Shown here: positions 31,517-52,067 of the stretch, piece by piece
How positions within the stretch are numbered: position 1 is the stretch's first letter
How the letters are laid out: every line of letters begins with the position of its first letter
NCBI GenBank assembly: GCA_964017065.1
Contig: OZ024788.1
Coordinates: 144,938-208,937, forward strand
From: Haliclona indistincta
Taxonomy: Eukaryota; Porifera; Demospongiae; Haplosclerida; Chalinidae
DNA length: 64,000 bases
Reading direction: 5' to 3'
Made by a program: the position numbers and the translations under genes
Notes under the pieces: model-generated
Databases searched by the model: none
Told to the model about the DNA's origin: nothing
The model's input: only the letters and a program-made list of their open reading frames with translations

Positions 31517-32158
31517 TTAAATCTTTTTTGTAGCGGCTAGAACTATTATCACAATAATCACGGCCAGTACAGTTGTCACTATCACGCCTACTACTACCCA
31601 TAGTTTGACACTCTTCCATAATATCTTTCTCCTCAGTTTAGTCGCCTGTCTGTTGAACACAGATGAGTCCTGGGCTAGGATCTCTGATCGTCCCAGCAGT
31701 GTGTCCAGCGCTTCACCACGCTCCACTACCTTATTTAGATCTTGTTTTATTACCTGTTGAACCTGGTCTGCTTTGCTCATTAACTTGTGGACACCGCTAC
31801 CGTCTATTTCAGCCATTTCTACAGCTAGTTTTTCAGAAAAATCATTTCTCAGTTCATAAGGGCGGGCTTTGACTGCTCTTGGGTATAATTTCTCTGTGAA
31901 TAGTTTCTTCTCGATGTTTTCGAGTAGTCTAAAGGCGCGCCCTGACGGGTAAGCCTCATCCGTGATGCACATGTATGTGAGCTTCTTACTGACAGACAGG
32001 TATACTCGATATTTGCCTTCCTCTATGCAGCGCTGAGTGTCTCCTGGAGAGATCTTCTCCAATGCTAGCTGAGCTATGAGCTCCAGGTTACCAGCGGCAC
32101 TTGCATGGTCCGCTAACACGAGTTGATCCCTCGCTACTAGCGAGTAGAACACGGGCAT
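31517..32158 (-). CDS. VAMP7: VAMP7-like longin R-SNARE
   Basis: An intronless 213-residue frame with the full VAMP7 layout. A longin domain (MPVFYSLVARDQLVLADHAS through YMCITDEAYPSGRAFRLLEN) is followed by an R-SNARE motif (KADQVQQVIKQDLNKVVERG then EALDTLLGRSEIL), with Arg at the zero layer (VERGE) and regular heptads. A C-terminal membrane anchor (WVVVGVIVTTVLAVIIVIIV) ends in a short KKI tail. Human VAMP7 has 220 residues. It drives fusion of late endosomes and lysosomes with each other and with the plasma membrane. Intron loss in a genome this intron-rich could mean an old retrocopy, though the frame is intact. It converges on BRSK (202 bp between stops) and diverges from RPS13. Confidence 0.9.
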   Translation of the reverse strand: MPVFYSLVARDQLVLADHASAAGNLELIAQLALEKISPGDTQRCIEEGKYRVYLSVSKKLTYMCITDEAYPSGRAFRLLENIEKKLFTEKLYPRAVKARPYELRNDFSEKLAVEMAEIDGSGVHKLMSKADQVQQVIKQDLNKVVERGEALDTLLGRSEILAQDSSVFNRQATKLRRKILWKSVKLWVVVGVIVTTVLAVIIVIIVLAATKKI

Positions 32159-32332
32159 TGCTTTATGCGGCAGTGACTAGCTGACTTGGCTAGCTCCCTG
32201 ATCGATCGGCGATCGGATCGGATGATACCGAGAGGGTGTGACCTCTTAAACCACGCCTAGCCGCGATCACGTGGTCATTTCTTCTTCTCTTTCTCACGTG
32301 ATCCAGCACATGGTCGATAGAGAAGCGTCAAG
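32159..32332. promoter_or_regulatory. Bidirectional VAMP7 / RPS13 promoter
   Basis: 174 bp between divergent start codons. CACGTG occurs at 32268-32273 and 32295-32300. A pyrimidine run CTTCTTCTCTTTCTC at 32281-32294 sits about 40-50 bp before the RPS13 start and looks like the 5' terminal oligopyrimidine start region of a ribosomal protein mRNA. Confidence 0.55.
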
Positions 32333-33541
<1,209 letters not shown>

Positions 33542-33725
33542 GATACATAGACCAACTCTGTTCATCCTCAATATTTTGTGGTTGAAATTTGAAAATGTAT
33601 TGATAGAAGAGAAAGTATTAATATTTACAGCAATGTCCGCTGTGGGTAGCTGCTCTATATTAGTGTGTGATTGATGAGTGAGTGAGTGTGGGTGTGATGG
33701 TGAGTATGTGCTAGAGTGGGGATCG

Positions 33726-41653
<7,928 letters not shown>

Positions 41654-41959
41654 TGCTCCTCAATGGCGGGACCTCGCTCAGGCGATCAGCTCCTAGCGCC
41701 TGACTCGACAGGTATTGCTGCGTTCAGTGGATGTGTCGTGCGTGTAGCAGCACTGCAAACACCAGCTAGAGTGACGGATCGGCAGGCGGGCTCTGCTAGG
41801 CCACTAGCCGCGGCTAGCTGACAGAGGTGTTCCCTTGAAATTCAAGTGAGACATAATAACAGAAACGGAAAGTATCCGGACGTGAACATTTTAATATCCT
41901 GGCATGCGCGGACATGCACGAACCCACGTGTGACAGAGAAGCGCCACAAGAGAGCAAGC
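41654..41959. promoter_or_regulatory. Divergent CECR2-like / NAT10 promoter region
   Basis: 306 bp between start codons, with one CACGTG at 41925-41930. A short frame opening ATGGCGGGACC at 41664 on the plus strand could be an upstream ORF or untranslated leader of NAT10. Confidence 0.45.
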
Positions 41960-43217
41960 ATGCTGCGACGAAAAGTAGACAACCGTATCCGCGTGCTGGT
42001 GGAGAATGGAGTCGCCTCGCGTCAGAGAACCATGTTCGTGATAGTAGGCGACAAGGGCAAAGACCAGGTAGCAGGAACCCGCCATGCTCTTTGCATTATA
42101 ATTATGAGCAGTCTGTATCTGGTGTAGGTCGTACTGCTGCACCATATGCTGTGCAAGGCTACAGTGACGAGTCGTCCCAGCATCTTGTGGTGCTACAAGA
42201 AGGAGCTAGGCTTCAGCACTCATCGCAAGAAGAGGATGAAGCAAGTTCAGCGCAAGATGAAGGCCGGGAGGGTGGGGATCAATGAGGACCAACCATTCGA
42301 GCTGTTCATATCATCCACTTCAATACGATACTGTTACTATAGCGAGGCATACAAGATACTGGGTCACACGTACGGCATGTGTGTGCTACAGGTCAGTGGG
42401 TGTGGTCTAGTTGTGTTAACCACACCTTCTTATTACTGTAGGATTTTGAGGCACTCACTCCCAACCTGTTGGCTCGTACTATAGAGACGGTAGAGGGAGG
42501 GGGTGTGGTCGCTATACTGCTACGCTCCATGAGCTCACTCAAGCAGCTGTACACCATGACAATGGACGTGCACTCGAGATATCGAACAGAGGGACACCAT
42601 GATGTAACAGGACGATTTAATGAAAGGTGAGATAGATGAACTTATGATTCATTTCCTCATTAACTCTCTCCTCTCCCTCCCTCTCTCTCTCTCTCTCTTT
42701 CTCCCTCCTCTCTCTCTCTCTTTCTCCCCCCTCTCTCTTTCTCCCCCCTTTCCTCCCTCCCTCTCTCTCTCCCTCCCTCCCTCCCTCCCCTCCCTCCCTC
42801 CCTCCCCCTCTCTCCCTCCCTCTCTCCCTCCCTCTCTCCTCCCTCCCTCTCTCTCTCTTCCTCCCCTCCCTCTCTCTCTCTCCCTCCCTCTCTCCCTCCC
42901 TCTCTCTCCCTCCCCCTCTCTCCCTCTCCCTCTCTCCCCCTTTCCCCCTCTCCCTCCCTCCCTCCCTCCCTCCCTCTCTCCCTCCCTCTCCCTCTCTCTC
43001 TCTCCCTCTCTCCCTCCTCCTCCCCCTCTCCCTCCCTCCCTCTCTCTCTCTCTCTCCCTCTCTCCCTCTCTCCCTCTCTCTCTCCCTCCCCTCCAGGTTC
43101 CTTCTCTCTCTATCTAGTTGTTCCCATACTATAGTAATGGATGATCAACTCAATGTGTTACCAATATCATCTCACATAACCTCCATTGTTCCTCTTGATC
43201 CAGCTGGTGGAAGAAAG
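41960..43217 (+). CDS. NAT10: NAT10 (RNA cytidine acetyltransferase), exons 1-4
   Basis: Exons 41960-42067, 42128-42391, 42442-42626 and 43097-43217 encode the first 226 residues. Start chosen at MLRRKVDNRIRVLVENGVAS because conservation with the animal protein begins there; the in-frame upstream ATG at 41846 gives unrelated sequence. Conserved blocks are VGDKGKDQ, LWCYKKELGFSTHRKKRMKQ, QPFELFISSTSIRYCYYSEA, DFEALTPNLLARTIETVEGG and MDVHSRYRTEGHHDVTGRFN. NAT10/Kre33 makes N4-acetylcytidine in 18S rRNA and, with THUMPD1, in tRNA, in the nucleolus. Donor at 43218 must join exon 5 at 47234, across a 4-kb intron carrying a complete RING-MATH gene. Confidence 0.95.
42660..43093 (+). repeat. CT/CCCT microsatellite in NAT10 intron 3
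   Basis: Over 430 bp of pyrimidine before exon 4. A related tract at 52068-52258 marks the start of the second segmental copy. Confidence 0.95.
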
Positions 43218-44124
43218 GTGTGTACTACTGGTCTCTATGTAGAAAATTTTTGTCTTTAATGCCAAAATTTAGTGATATAACTACATTAGTCGTCATATTT
43301 GGTATAATTATAAGGTGTCCTAGAAAGATTTGTGCAGTACGATTTTATATCATGTATCATTGATACCATTGCACTCTTCTACTACTCTTCCAGCTAAATA
43401 TTAGTTAGACAATGCATCCGAGGATTTACGCAAAATAGAAGCCCGAGAGCCATTCTATGGTGACGGCGCGAGTGCTTCATTGCGTAGATCCGATTGGATG
43501 TGCTGTCAACTGATTTAGACCATAGCAACAGCAAACAGAAACGATGCGAACGATGAGCAAGGACGCGCGAGCACTGTAAAAATTATATATTCAGTAGAAC
43601 TCTGCACACAGAACCGTAATCTGTGCCATGTGGCGGGATTCCATTATGAGCTTTATAGACTCGCAGCTACGCAACCTGATTAGTCAACATTGCTTAGCTG
43701 TGGTCTAAACATACAGTGTTCCACACGAAGAGAGTAAAAAATAGTTTTTGCACATTTTGCTTCATATCTCAGTAACTAATGATCCTACTGGCATGTTGCA
43801 TGTATTAGAATGATCCTCTATCCTTACTGAACACCTTGATTTATATGGCTTCAAGTCACGTGACATGGGCGTGGCACAACACGGCGGGATATCGGACCCT
43901 CTGGAAGGACAACCTTTAGGAGAGAACTTTTGAATTACTGGTATTTAAGATGTCTTAACACTGCATTAAAACCCTCACCCAGGCGCCTACCTGTGGGCTG
44001 AGTGTTTTGCCTTAACTTTCATTAGTTCGGCGTCAGGGAGCAAATAATAGCGTCCTCAACCGACCAAAAGCTTTCGGACGGGAAATCCGATTCTCTGGGA
44101 GTTAAGGTCCAAGATTGGGAAGTT

Positions 44125-44510
44125 GCATTGCCAATACATTCATCTTTACTTTAGAACTTGCGCAGAGTCTGTAGAAATACGCACATCGACAAGCGCGACT
44201 GTTCTCTGCTAGAGAGCTGTTTTTTGACCGCCATCTTGCTAGTTTAATGGATTTTTTTTGTGATGTCACACGTTGGTTATTAGCCAGTGATGAGTCATAA
44301 CTATTAAACTGATTCAATGTATTTTGTATTAGTTATGACTCATCGTATGATAATATTTATTATGCGTGACATCACAAAAATCCATTAAACTAGCAAGATG
44401 GCGGTCAGACAACAGCTCTCTAGCAGAGAACAGTCGCGTTTGTCGATGTGCGTATTTCTATAGACTCTGCGCAAGTTCTAAAGTAAAGATGAATGTATGG
44501 CAATACAATT
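44125..44510. mobile_element. Foldback-type palindromic element with ~190-bp arms
   Basis: Nearly the whole element is one inverted repeat: GCATTGCCAATACATTCATC at the left, and its complement near 44490-44508. Arms share CTTTAGAACTTGCGCAGAGT and GACCGCCATCTTGCTAGTTT with about 95% identity, loop near 44290-44320. It would form a very long hairpin when transcribed. No coding capacity. Confidence 0.9.
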
Positions 44511-44522
44511 TCCTTTGGTTCT

Positions 44523-44880
44523 TTAAGGGACTACACGTCGAACATCAGAATGACGACAATTTCAGTTTCTTCGGGCAAACAAAGCTTGGTCAAAGACAGT
44601 TATCATCAAAGAAACTCACAAATCTGCTTGTGGGTGGAGCAAACACTGTACAAAGAATAAAAATTTAATTCAATGGGTGGACAAGCCACGCCCACCAAAA
44701 TGGATTTGTGAACTGAATGGCTCGTGGTGAGCAAACGTATGCATGGTCCCTCGGCTCTCTAGCTCCACCCTAGGACCGCCCAGCAGTTGGTAAAGTCGCT
44801 GTAGAGTACTAGATGGTGAGCCAGAAAAAAAACAGCACGCAAATTGAGCCGTTTCTCTAGTTCGTCGTGTAGTCCCTTAA
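44523..44880. mobile_element. Inverted-repeat element, AAGGGACTACACG ends
   Basis: TTAAGGGACTACACGTCGAA at 44523 is inverted at 44862-44880 (TTCGTCGTGTAGTCCCTTAA). Directly adjoins the previous element. Ends about 20 bp; internal part unrelated. Confidence 0.7.
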
Positions 44881-45355
44881 CAGTACTGTTAATAAGATTA
44901 CGCATAAGGCATGTCACATGTGAATGATACAGTACAAGCTGTAGCATGCACTCATTATGACAATATACATTGTTTTTAATGATAATAATTATAATTATTA
45001 TGATTATTATTATGACTTGCTGTACATGCTCAAAGTATAACATCCACCGAGGCATAACCCGCACCAATGGTGCATTTTTCTCCCATTTTTTGCTGATCGT
45101 TTGAGTGTAATATGTCACACTGCCTTAAGCTCTACGATTGACGCTAAAAAAATCAAGTGAAGCGTGGTGCACAAACAGCTATCTTGTGCTGACCTGGCAG
45201 ACACGCCTAGCTAAAGATCAAAGATAAAATTTGCTCCAATATTCATGATAATGATTATCATAATTAGTGAGACACGCCCTGTGTTACTGGATGGGTGTTC
45301 CCTAGTCTGCTCCATAGAGCTGGAGTTTTGCCAACTACTTCTGCTAAAAGGCATC

Positions 45356-47077
45356 ATGGCTACACAATACATCTTCATCATTGAGCCTCCTAAGAGTCGA
45401 TTCTGTCCTATTTGCTTTGAGCTACTTACAGAGCCATACCAGATCGTGAAGTGTGGCCATCATGTCTGCCAGCAGTGCCACACACAGCTAGTCGCTATTG
45501 GCAAGAAGGAGTGTCCAGTGTGTCGTGAACCCGATGCTCTCTCCAGCGCTTATCTTGACAAGTTCCTCCAGCGTGAGATCAATGATATCAAGGTTCGATG
45601 CCAGCACCACAGGGAAGGCTGTAAGTGGACAGGAGAGGTGAGGGACCTCCAGAGCCATCTTGATCCTGACAAGAGGAGGTGTAACTACGTCCTCCTGCCT
45701 TGCTCCTTTGGTTGTAGTGAGAGAAGACTGAGCGGTGCCATGAGAGATCACTTGAAGAGATACTGTACTAAGCGTCAGATGAGCTGCCAATACTGCTCCT
45801 ACTGTAGTTCATATGATATCGTCATAGCAAAGCATCTCCCGATCTGCCTTCAGGTTCCCGTGACCTGTCCTAACAACTGCAAGAAGAAGGGACTCAAGAG
45901 AAAGCAACTTCAAGCACATATCGATGAGTGCCCTCTACAAGTAATCTCTTGTCCCTTTACCAGTGCCGGCTGCACTGTGAAGCTGCCTCGAAATGAGATG
46001 GAGAAGCATGAAGACACCGCCATGCGCCAGCACCTTCGGCTACTGATTAAGCTTCATCTCAATCAGGAGACCTCTACTCCTCCTGCAGCTACAATATCGC
46101 CACCATTCCTCTATAACCAAGCACCAATGGAGTTCATCATCAGTGATTACCATGAGAAGAAAGAAGCTAATGAAAAGTGGTACAGTTCACCATTTTATAC
46201 CCACAACAGAGGCTACAAGTTCCGTCTCGAGGTGTACACCAACGGTAATGTTACAGGCAGAGGTTCTCACCTTTCAGTAGGTGCTCAACTTATGAGAGGA
46301 GAATATGATAATGAGTTAGAATGGCCACTTGAAGGAGACATCAGAGTAGAGCTACTGAACTGGAGAGCAGACAAGAATCACCACTCATATGTTATTCCCT
46401 TCAACAGATATCATGATCCTGTTGGCCAACACTCTTCTCGTCGCACTGATCAAGAGACTGCACCTGGTTTTGGCACACCTCGATTCATATCTCACACTGA
46501 CCTGGCGTCCACCACCAACAAAGAATACTTGCGTGACGACTACCTCAAGCTAAGAGTTAGTGTGGCAGTCTACTCCACACCTCTCCTCCCCCTGACCCCA
46601 GCATGGCAGGACCCCCTCATCAGCACCCAGTCTGGGGCTCAGTTCACCATATCAAAGTATTCCAAACACAAGCGATTCAACAACGAATACTGCAGTCCAC
46701 CATTCACCACCAGCCCACAGGGTTATACATTATGCCTCATCGTGTACGCCAATGGTCGGTGTAGTGGTAAGGGCAGCCACTTGTCGATCTATGCTTACAT
46801 CATGAAAGGTCAGCACGATGGCCGCCTCCAGTGGCCTTTCACTGGTACCATCATCATTGAGCTCCTCAACTGGCTGGAGGACAAGGAACACTACAAGATG
46901 ACACTTCCAATTAGTACAAAACATGACTTTGTTAGAGTTACTGAAGGAGAGTTTGGAAATAACTACGGCTATTACCAGTTCATCTCTCAATCCTCTCTCA
47001 CCTCATCCACTACTAACACACAATATCTTTACCAGGACTGTATTCGTGTGAGAGTACAAGCCACACCCAACAACTAA
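45356..47077 (+). CDS. RING / TRAF zinc finger / tandem MATH E3 ligase, copy A
   Basis: Single-exon, 573 residues, start ATG 45356 (MATQYIFIIEPPKSRFCPIC); upstream in-frame codons lack similarity to the paralogues. RING at residues 17-56 (C17, C20, C33, H35, C38, C41, C53, C56). TRAF-type zinc fingers follow at about 75-235 (CQHHREGCKWTGEVRDLQSH, CPNNCKKKGLKRKQLQAHID). MATH 1 spans about 257-400 and MATH 2 about 415-565. The gene is nested in NAT10 intron 4, same strand, and was duplicated with its host; copy B is 55756-57477. Differences from B cluster in the first MATH domain (GNVTGRGSHLSVGAQ versus GSGKGRGSHLSVYAQ) while the RING is nearly unchanged. Predicted role: E3 ubiquitin ligase adaptor recognising a peptide partner through the MATH pair. 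Confidence 0.9.
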   Translation: MATQYIFIIEPPKSRFCPICFELLTEPYQIVKCGHHVCQQCHTQLVAIGKKECPVCREPDALSSAYLDKFLQREINDIKVRCQHHREGCKWTGEVRDLQSHLDPDKRRCNYVLLPCSFGCSERRLSGAMRDHLKRYCTKRQMSCQYCSYCSSYDIVIAKHLPICLQVPVTCPNNCKKKGLKRKQLQAHIDECPLQVISCPFTSAGCTVKLPRNEMEKHEDTAMRQHLRLLIKLHLNQETSTPPAATISPPFLYNQAPMEFIISDYHEKKEANEKWYSSPFYTHNRGYKFRLEVYTNGNVTGRGSHLSVGAQLMRGEYDNELEWPLEGDIRVELLNWRADKNHHSYVIPFNRYHDPVGQHSSRRTDQETAPGFGTPRFISHTDLASTTNKEYLRDDYLKLRVSVAVYSTPLLPLTPAWQDPLISTQSGAQFTISKYSKHKRFNNEYCSPPFTTSPQGYTLCLIVYANGRCSGKGSHLSIYAYIMKGQHDGRLQWPFTGTIIIELLNWLEDKEHYKMTLPISTKHDFVRVTEGEFGNNYGYYQFISQSSLTSSTTNTQYLYQDCIRVRVQATPNN

Positions 47078-47466
47078 CTACCATATATAGTAATGACTCA
47101 CTAGTGACTTTGTAGCTGTTATGATCTTTTATCAAAGACTGATTAGTAGTACGATGATTGTAATAATTATAATTTGTTGTTTTTAAATCATGTTCAGTTG
47201 TTGCGATTGCAGTACTCTCTCTCTCACGTACAGGATCAAGGTGACTCGCCTGATCTAGTCTCACTGAAGGAGTCTCTTCACCATACCCAACCAGTTGGTA
47301 GTATTGTTAGCTGTGCTCGTACTCTGGATCAAGCCAAGGCAGTACTGGTGTTCATAGACGCTATATCAGAGAAGACACTAAGGAGCACAGTAACACTGAC
47401 AGCTGCTAGAGGGAGAGGGAAATCAGCCGCTCTAGGATTGGGGATAGCAGCTGCTGTGACATTTGG

Positions 47467-47583
47467 GTGAGTAGGGAGGGTGGGAGGGAGATTTGGTGAG
47501 TAGGGAGGGTGGGAGGGAGATTTGGTGAGTAGGGAGGGTGGGAGGGAGATTTGGTGAGTAGGGAGGGTGGGAGGGAGATATGG
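47467..47583 (+). repeat. 29-bp repeat in NAT10 intron 5A
   Basis: Four copies of a 29-bp unit containing GTGAGTAGGGAGGGTGGGAG that starts with the exon 5 donor site itself, so each unit repeats a GTGAGT donor. Copy B has two such units (57898-57955). Confidence 0.92.
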
Positions 47584-47989
47584 TGTATGATAATGAGAGG
47601 AAGTATTGAGTGAGTTGTGATATGTGAGAGTGGATGTGTGCTAGGATGGATATGGGAAGTGAGTGGGTGGAGATGTGAGGGTGTGTAATATGTGAAGTAG
47701 TGTGATATGTGTGGTGTGAGTCTCTCTCTCTCTCTTTCTTTCCAGATATGCTAATATCTTTGTAACGTCCCCATCACCTGAGAATCTTCATACATTGTTC
47801 CAGTTCATAGTGAAGGGATTTGATGCTGTGGGATATAGTGAACATGATGATTATGAGTTAGTCCAGTCCACTAATCCAGAATATGGTAAAGCTGTTATTA
47901 GGATCAATATCTTTCATGAACACAGACAAACTATTCAGGTCAGTATTACTATTACTACCAGTAGTGAGACACCATGACATAATTTTTTG

Positions 47990-48189
47990 NNNNNNNNNNN
48001 NNNNNNNNNNNNNNNNNNNNNNNNNNNNNNNNNNNNNNNNNNNNNNNNNNNNNNNNNNNNNNNNNNNNNNNNNNNNNNNNNNNNNNNNNNNNNNNNNNNN
48101 NNNNNNNNNNNNNNNNNNNNNNNNNNNNNNNNNNNNNNNNNNNNNNNNNNNNNNNNNNNNNNNNNNNNNNNNNNNNNNNNNNNNNNNNN
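47990..48189. other. Assembly gap (200 N)
   Basis: Exactly 200 Ns, a placeholder gap. Alignment with copy B (58371-59367) shows that about 1 kb holding NAT10 exons 7, 8 and the start of 9 is missing. Confidence 0.99.
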
Positions 48190-48430
48190 CCTAATGATCT
48201 CCAGCTGTTGTCTGATGCCCCCCCCCGCGCCCACCTGGTGTTCGTGCTCCTCCCACCTGTCACTCTAGAGCAGTCCACACTACCTGATGTGCTTTGTGTG
48301 CTACAGGTCTGTCTCGAGGGAGAGATATCCACGAGACAGCGTCATGAAGAGCCTGGCTAGAGGGAAGAGGGCATCAGGTGATCTGATACCATGGACCATA
48401 TCACAACAGGTGAGCTATCTACTGTAATGA

Positions 48431-48542
48431 TAGAGTGTCACCTTCATGCACTAATGTGTTCAGTCTCTGATCATCATCCATCGTGTGAATAAAGACAACA
48501 GTGACTACAGAGACTGAACACATTAGTGCATGAAGGTGACAT
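48431..48542. repeat. Palindromic ~110-bp repeat, copy 5
   Basis: AGTGTCACCTTCATGCACTA to TGCATGAAGGTGACAT in NAT10 intron 9A; inherited by copy B at 59607, so it predates the segmental duplication. Confidence 0.93.
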
Positions 48543-48717
48543 ACACTTTCACTTCATCATTACAATAATCTTCCTGTTTACTGTTTGTCACTGTGTCTTC
48601 AGTTTGTAGATCACGGCTTTGCATCTCTGTCTGGAGCAAGAATAGTACGTATAGCTACACATCCTGACCTACAGGGAGTGAGTTACTTAGCTCATCCAAT
48701 CCCCTCGTCCTTTACGC

Positions 48718-49006
<289 letters not shown>

Positions 49007-50014
49007 TATCAGATGGGTTATGGTCTCAGGCTCTCAAGCTATTATACAGCTATTACCATGGTGATATGGTGTGTGAGGACACACCCACTGACACCAGTAT
49101 CACCAGCACTGATCAACAACAAGTGAGACTACATATTTCACTAAAAATAACTGATCGAAACAATCATGAAATGCGATAGAAGAAGCGGAAAAATGGGATA
49201 TTGAGATTTTTTCACTATTTTGATAACATTTTGATATTAGCATATAATGTATGTCAGTGCTATCATTGTCTTCTCTCTAGTCCTTGTCAGATGGGTTACT
49301 GGATGAGTCCATTACTCCTCGCACTAGACTACCTCCTCTACTAACCAGGCTATCAGAGCGCCCTCCAGAGACACTACAGTATCTTGGAGTATCATACGGA
49401 CTCACCCACCAGCTACACAGGTCAGATATAGCTACATACAGCAGCGTACACTATAGGGCAGGTTTGGTTTAATCTATCATATCACTAGGTTCTGGAAGAG
49501 ATCTGGTTATCTACCAGTGTACCTCAGACAGACAGCGGTGAGTCAGTGTGGTATGATGTGTGTTACTGATCATGGTACTATAGAATGAGCTGACAGGAGA
49601 GCACTCATGTATCATGATACAGTCACTAGACACACCCACTAGTGACTCATCATGGTTGCTAGGTTACAATCAAGGTTAGACACACCCACCGGTCCAGTAC
49701 CTATACCCGATCTCTTCATCACTCTCTCTGACTGCAGACTTCAGGCTGAGATTCTTATCATTGCTGTCTTATCAGTTCAGATCCTTCTCTGCTAGGCTAG
49801 CACTAGCCATGGTACACAACAAGACCACACCCACAACCAGTGAGTTAGACCACACCCACTAGTACCACACCCTCTTTGTGTATAGGTGCACTAACAGTGG
49901 ATCAGTTGAGTGGAGTGCTCAGTAAATATGACCTAAAGAGACTAGAGCTGTACTCACGTAATGGAGCCGACCATCACCTCATCACTGATCTACTGCCGGC
50001 ATGTGAGTTAACGT

Positions 50015-50092
<78 letters not shown>
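50015..50092 (+). repeat. GT microsatellite in NAT10 intron 16A
   Basis: (GT)n of about 78 bp; the copy B counterpart (61903-62072) is about 170 bp. Confidence 0.95.
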
Positions 50093-50297
50093 TCCTCTCT
50101 CATCCTTACAGTGGCTCGGCTGTATTTCACTGGTAAGACCTCATTCAGTCTCTCAGCAGTGCAGTCGGTATGTGATCCATCATGATGTGTGATGGTATCA
50201 TCTTGCACACACACACACACACACACACACTAGGTTGTACTGATAGGAATGGGTCTACAACACAAGACAGTGGATCAACTAGAGGTACGAGAGAGAA

Positions 50298-50338
<41 letters not shown>

Positions 50339-50402
50339 GAGATGATGAAAAAAGCAGTGTCAGCCATTTGTAGTTCAAATAGCTTCAGCAGCATAATTGT
50401 GT

Positions 50403-50634
50403 AGGTGGAGTGTGACCTACCTGTCAGTCAGATCATGGTCTAGTGGCATTGTTACTGTGTGTAGGTGGAGTGTGATCTACCTGTCAGTCAGCTCATGGTC
50501 TATCAGTAGTGGCATTGTTACTGTGTGTAGGTGGAGTGTGACCTACCTGTCAGTCAGATCATGGTCTATCAGTAGTGACATTGTTACTGTGTGTAGGTGG
50601 AGTGTGATCTACCTGTCAGTCAGCTCATGGGGCT
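50403..50634 (+). repeat. ~66-bp acceptor/exon-start repeat, copy A (4 units)
   Basis: Units begin GTGTGTAGGTGGAGTGTGAY; the last unit is the true exon 19 start (50597). The first unit is shortened. The same unit is expanded to more than 21 copies at 62586-64000. Confidence 0.93.
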
Positions 50635-50924
50635 GTATAATAGAATGATTCGTAAATTTGTGAGTCAGTTCAATTCACTACTGGAGGAGGAGGTGGGGAG
50701 CAGGGTGGAGCTAGCCACACCTACTGCCGTTGCCATGGAACCAGTTCAACAAACACTAGAGGAGGACCTAGTGAGTGATGGGTGTCAGTGTGGGGTGTGG
50801 TCTAGTGTTAGCCCCACCTACATAGACAGAGGCTGCAGATGAAGTAACAAAGCAACAGATGTCACAGCTAGAAGGAATGGACCTATCTGAGTGAGTGTAC
50901 TATATGTGTGTGTGTGTGTGTTTG

Positions 50925-51735
50925 CTACCGGGGAAGCGAAGTCCACTGGCTGTGTCTCATCACCCACGGGCAACGTAAATGTGACCAGCTGACTACACCT
51001 GCTGTGCTGAGAGGCCGCAGTCGGTCCTTCTGCATGTTCCTTGCCCGGCTCCATGAGGTTGCGTCAAGGGCTTATCGAGCCGCGAAGCGGCTAGAGTGCA
51101 TGCAACTAATGTAGACGGCATAGTGCTGAGTGTACTATAAGTAGAATTTATAACTATTAATAAGTTAATTAATGCTTCCGGTTGGTCACGTGTACTAGCA
51201 TGATCTGCTGAGAGCGCGCGAATACACACTTTACTGTCGATTTCGCCATCGATACTGCACAGCGCGCATGAAGCAAAGGCGAAGCTCGACCTAGAGAACG
51301 ATTCTGGAGAATGGCTCTGCTTTCTCAAGCGTCTGTACTTTTTGCGCAAATCTGTGGCAGCCACGGTTGTACTCATAGGTGTTTTAGATGCAATAGATCC
51401 AGGTAAACTGCTAGTATGCTTATCCATCGGCACTGAGTCACTAGCTGCCACTCTTGATACGTGCTGCCGCCCTGTGGCAACCAGAAGTAAGTTAGGACAC
51501 GCCTGCACACTTTTGCGAACGGCCGTTTATGTTAAGTTTACGTGATTATACGGATAACTATTTATAGCAACACTCAGCACTATGCCGTCTACACTATGGT
51601 ATTCAGAGTTGCATGCCCTCTTGCCGCTAAGGTTCGATGAGCCCTTGGTTGCATATAAAGTGCTGCACATAGTGTATGCATACCTGTTGGTTCACTTTAT
51701 AAGGCTCTTGGTGATTGCCTCCTTCGTGCATGCAG
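50925..51735. mobile_element. Composite inverted-repeat insertion in NAT10 intron 20A
   Basis: Arms at about 51065-51132 and 51571-51650 are inverted (TGTAGACGGCATAGTGCTGA against its complement). The left flank 50938-51070 matches the dispersed repeat at 1735-1870. The interior has an open minus-strand frame with no recognisable protein. Ends and target duplication were not resolved. Confidence 0.65.
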
Positions 51736-52067
51736 GTATACTGTAGCTGGTGATGATATTGACTGGGATCAAGCACTAGGTACCAGTAAGAACACTGGAA
51801 TCGTCAGTATAGCACGGTGACCACACCCTTTGACACACCCTCTCATTATACACAATCACTGCAGTGCTCCAAAGCGCAAGAAGAGCTCACAAGATCACAA
51901 GCTCCATCAGCCATCAGCTGCTCACACCACTAGCAGCACTAAGAAACAGAAGAGACACAAACACTGATTGATTGGTGCATGATTTAACATTTGTTTATTA
52001 ACCAACTAATCTGCCCATAACTCTCAAAATCGGTCCTATATAGCACCATATACCTCGATCCTCTAGC

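Larger units (their letters stand above)
43218..45355. other. NAT10 intron 4A left part, transposon-rich
   Basis: No gene seen from 43218 to 44120; the first 85 bp match 52377-52470 in copy B. Then two inverted-repeat elements (44125-44510 and 44523-44880), then AT-rich sequence up to the nested RING-MATH gene. Confidence 0.5.

Noticed and set aside
44102..44668. Matching short frames on opposite strands (KLARWRS-NSSLAENSR)
   Set aside because: They are the two arms of the foldback element translated, not paralogous peptides.
47883..48332. Open frames across the N run
   Set aside because: They exist only because Ns contain no stop codons.
50993..51508. 171-codon minus-strand frame
   Set aside because: No recognisable domain, lies inside an inverted-repeat insertion, and has no splice or codon evidence of being a gene.
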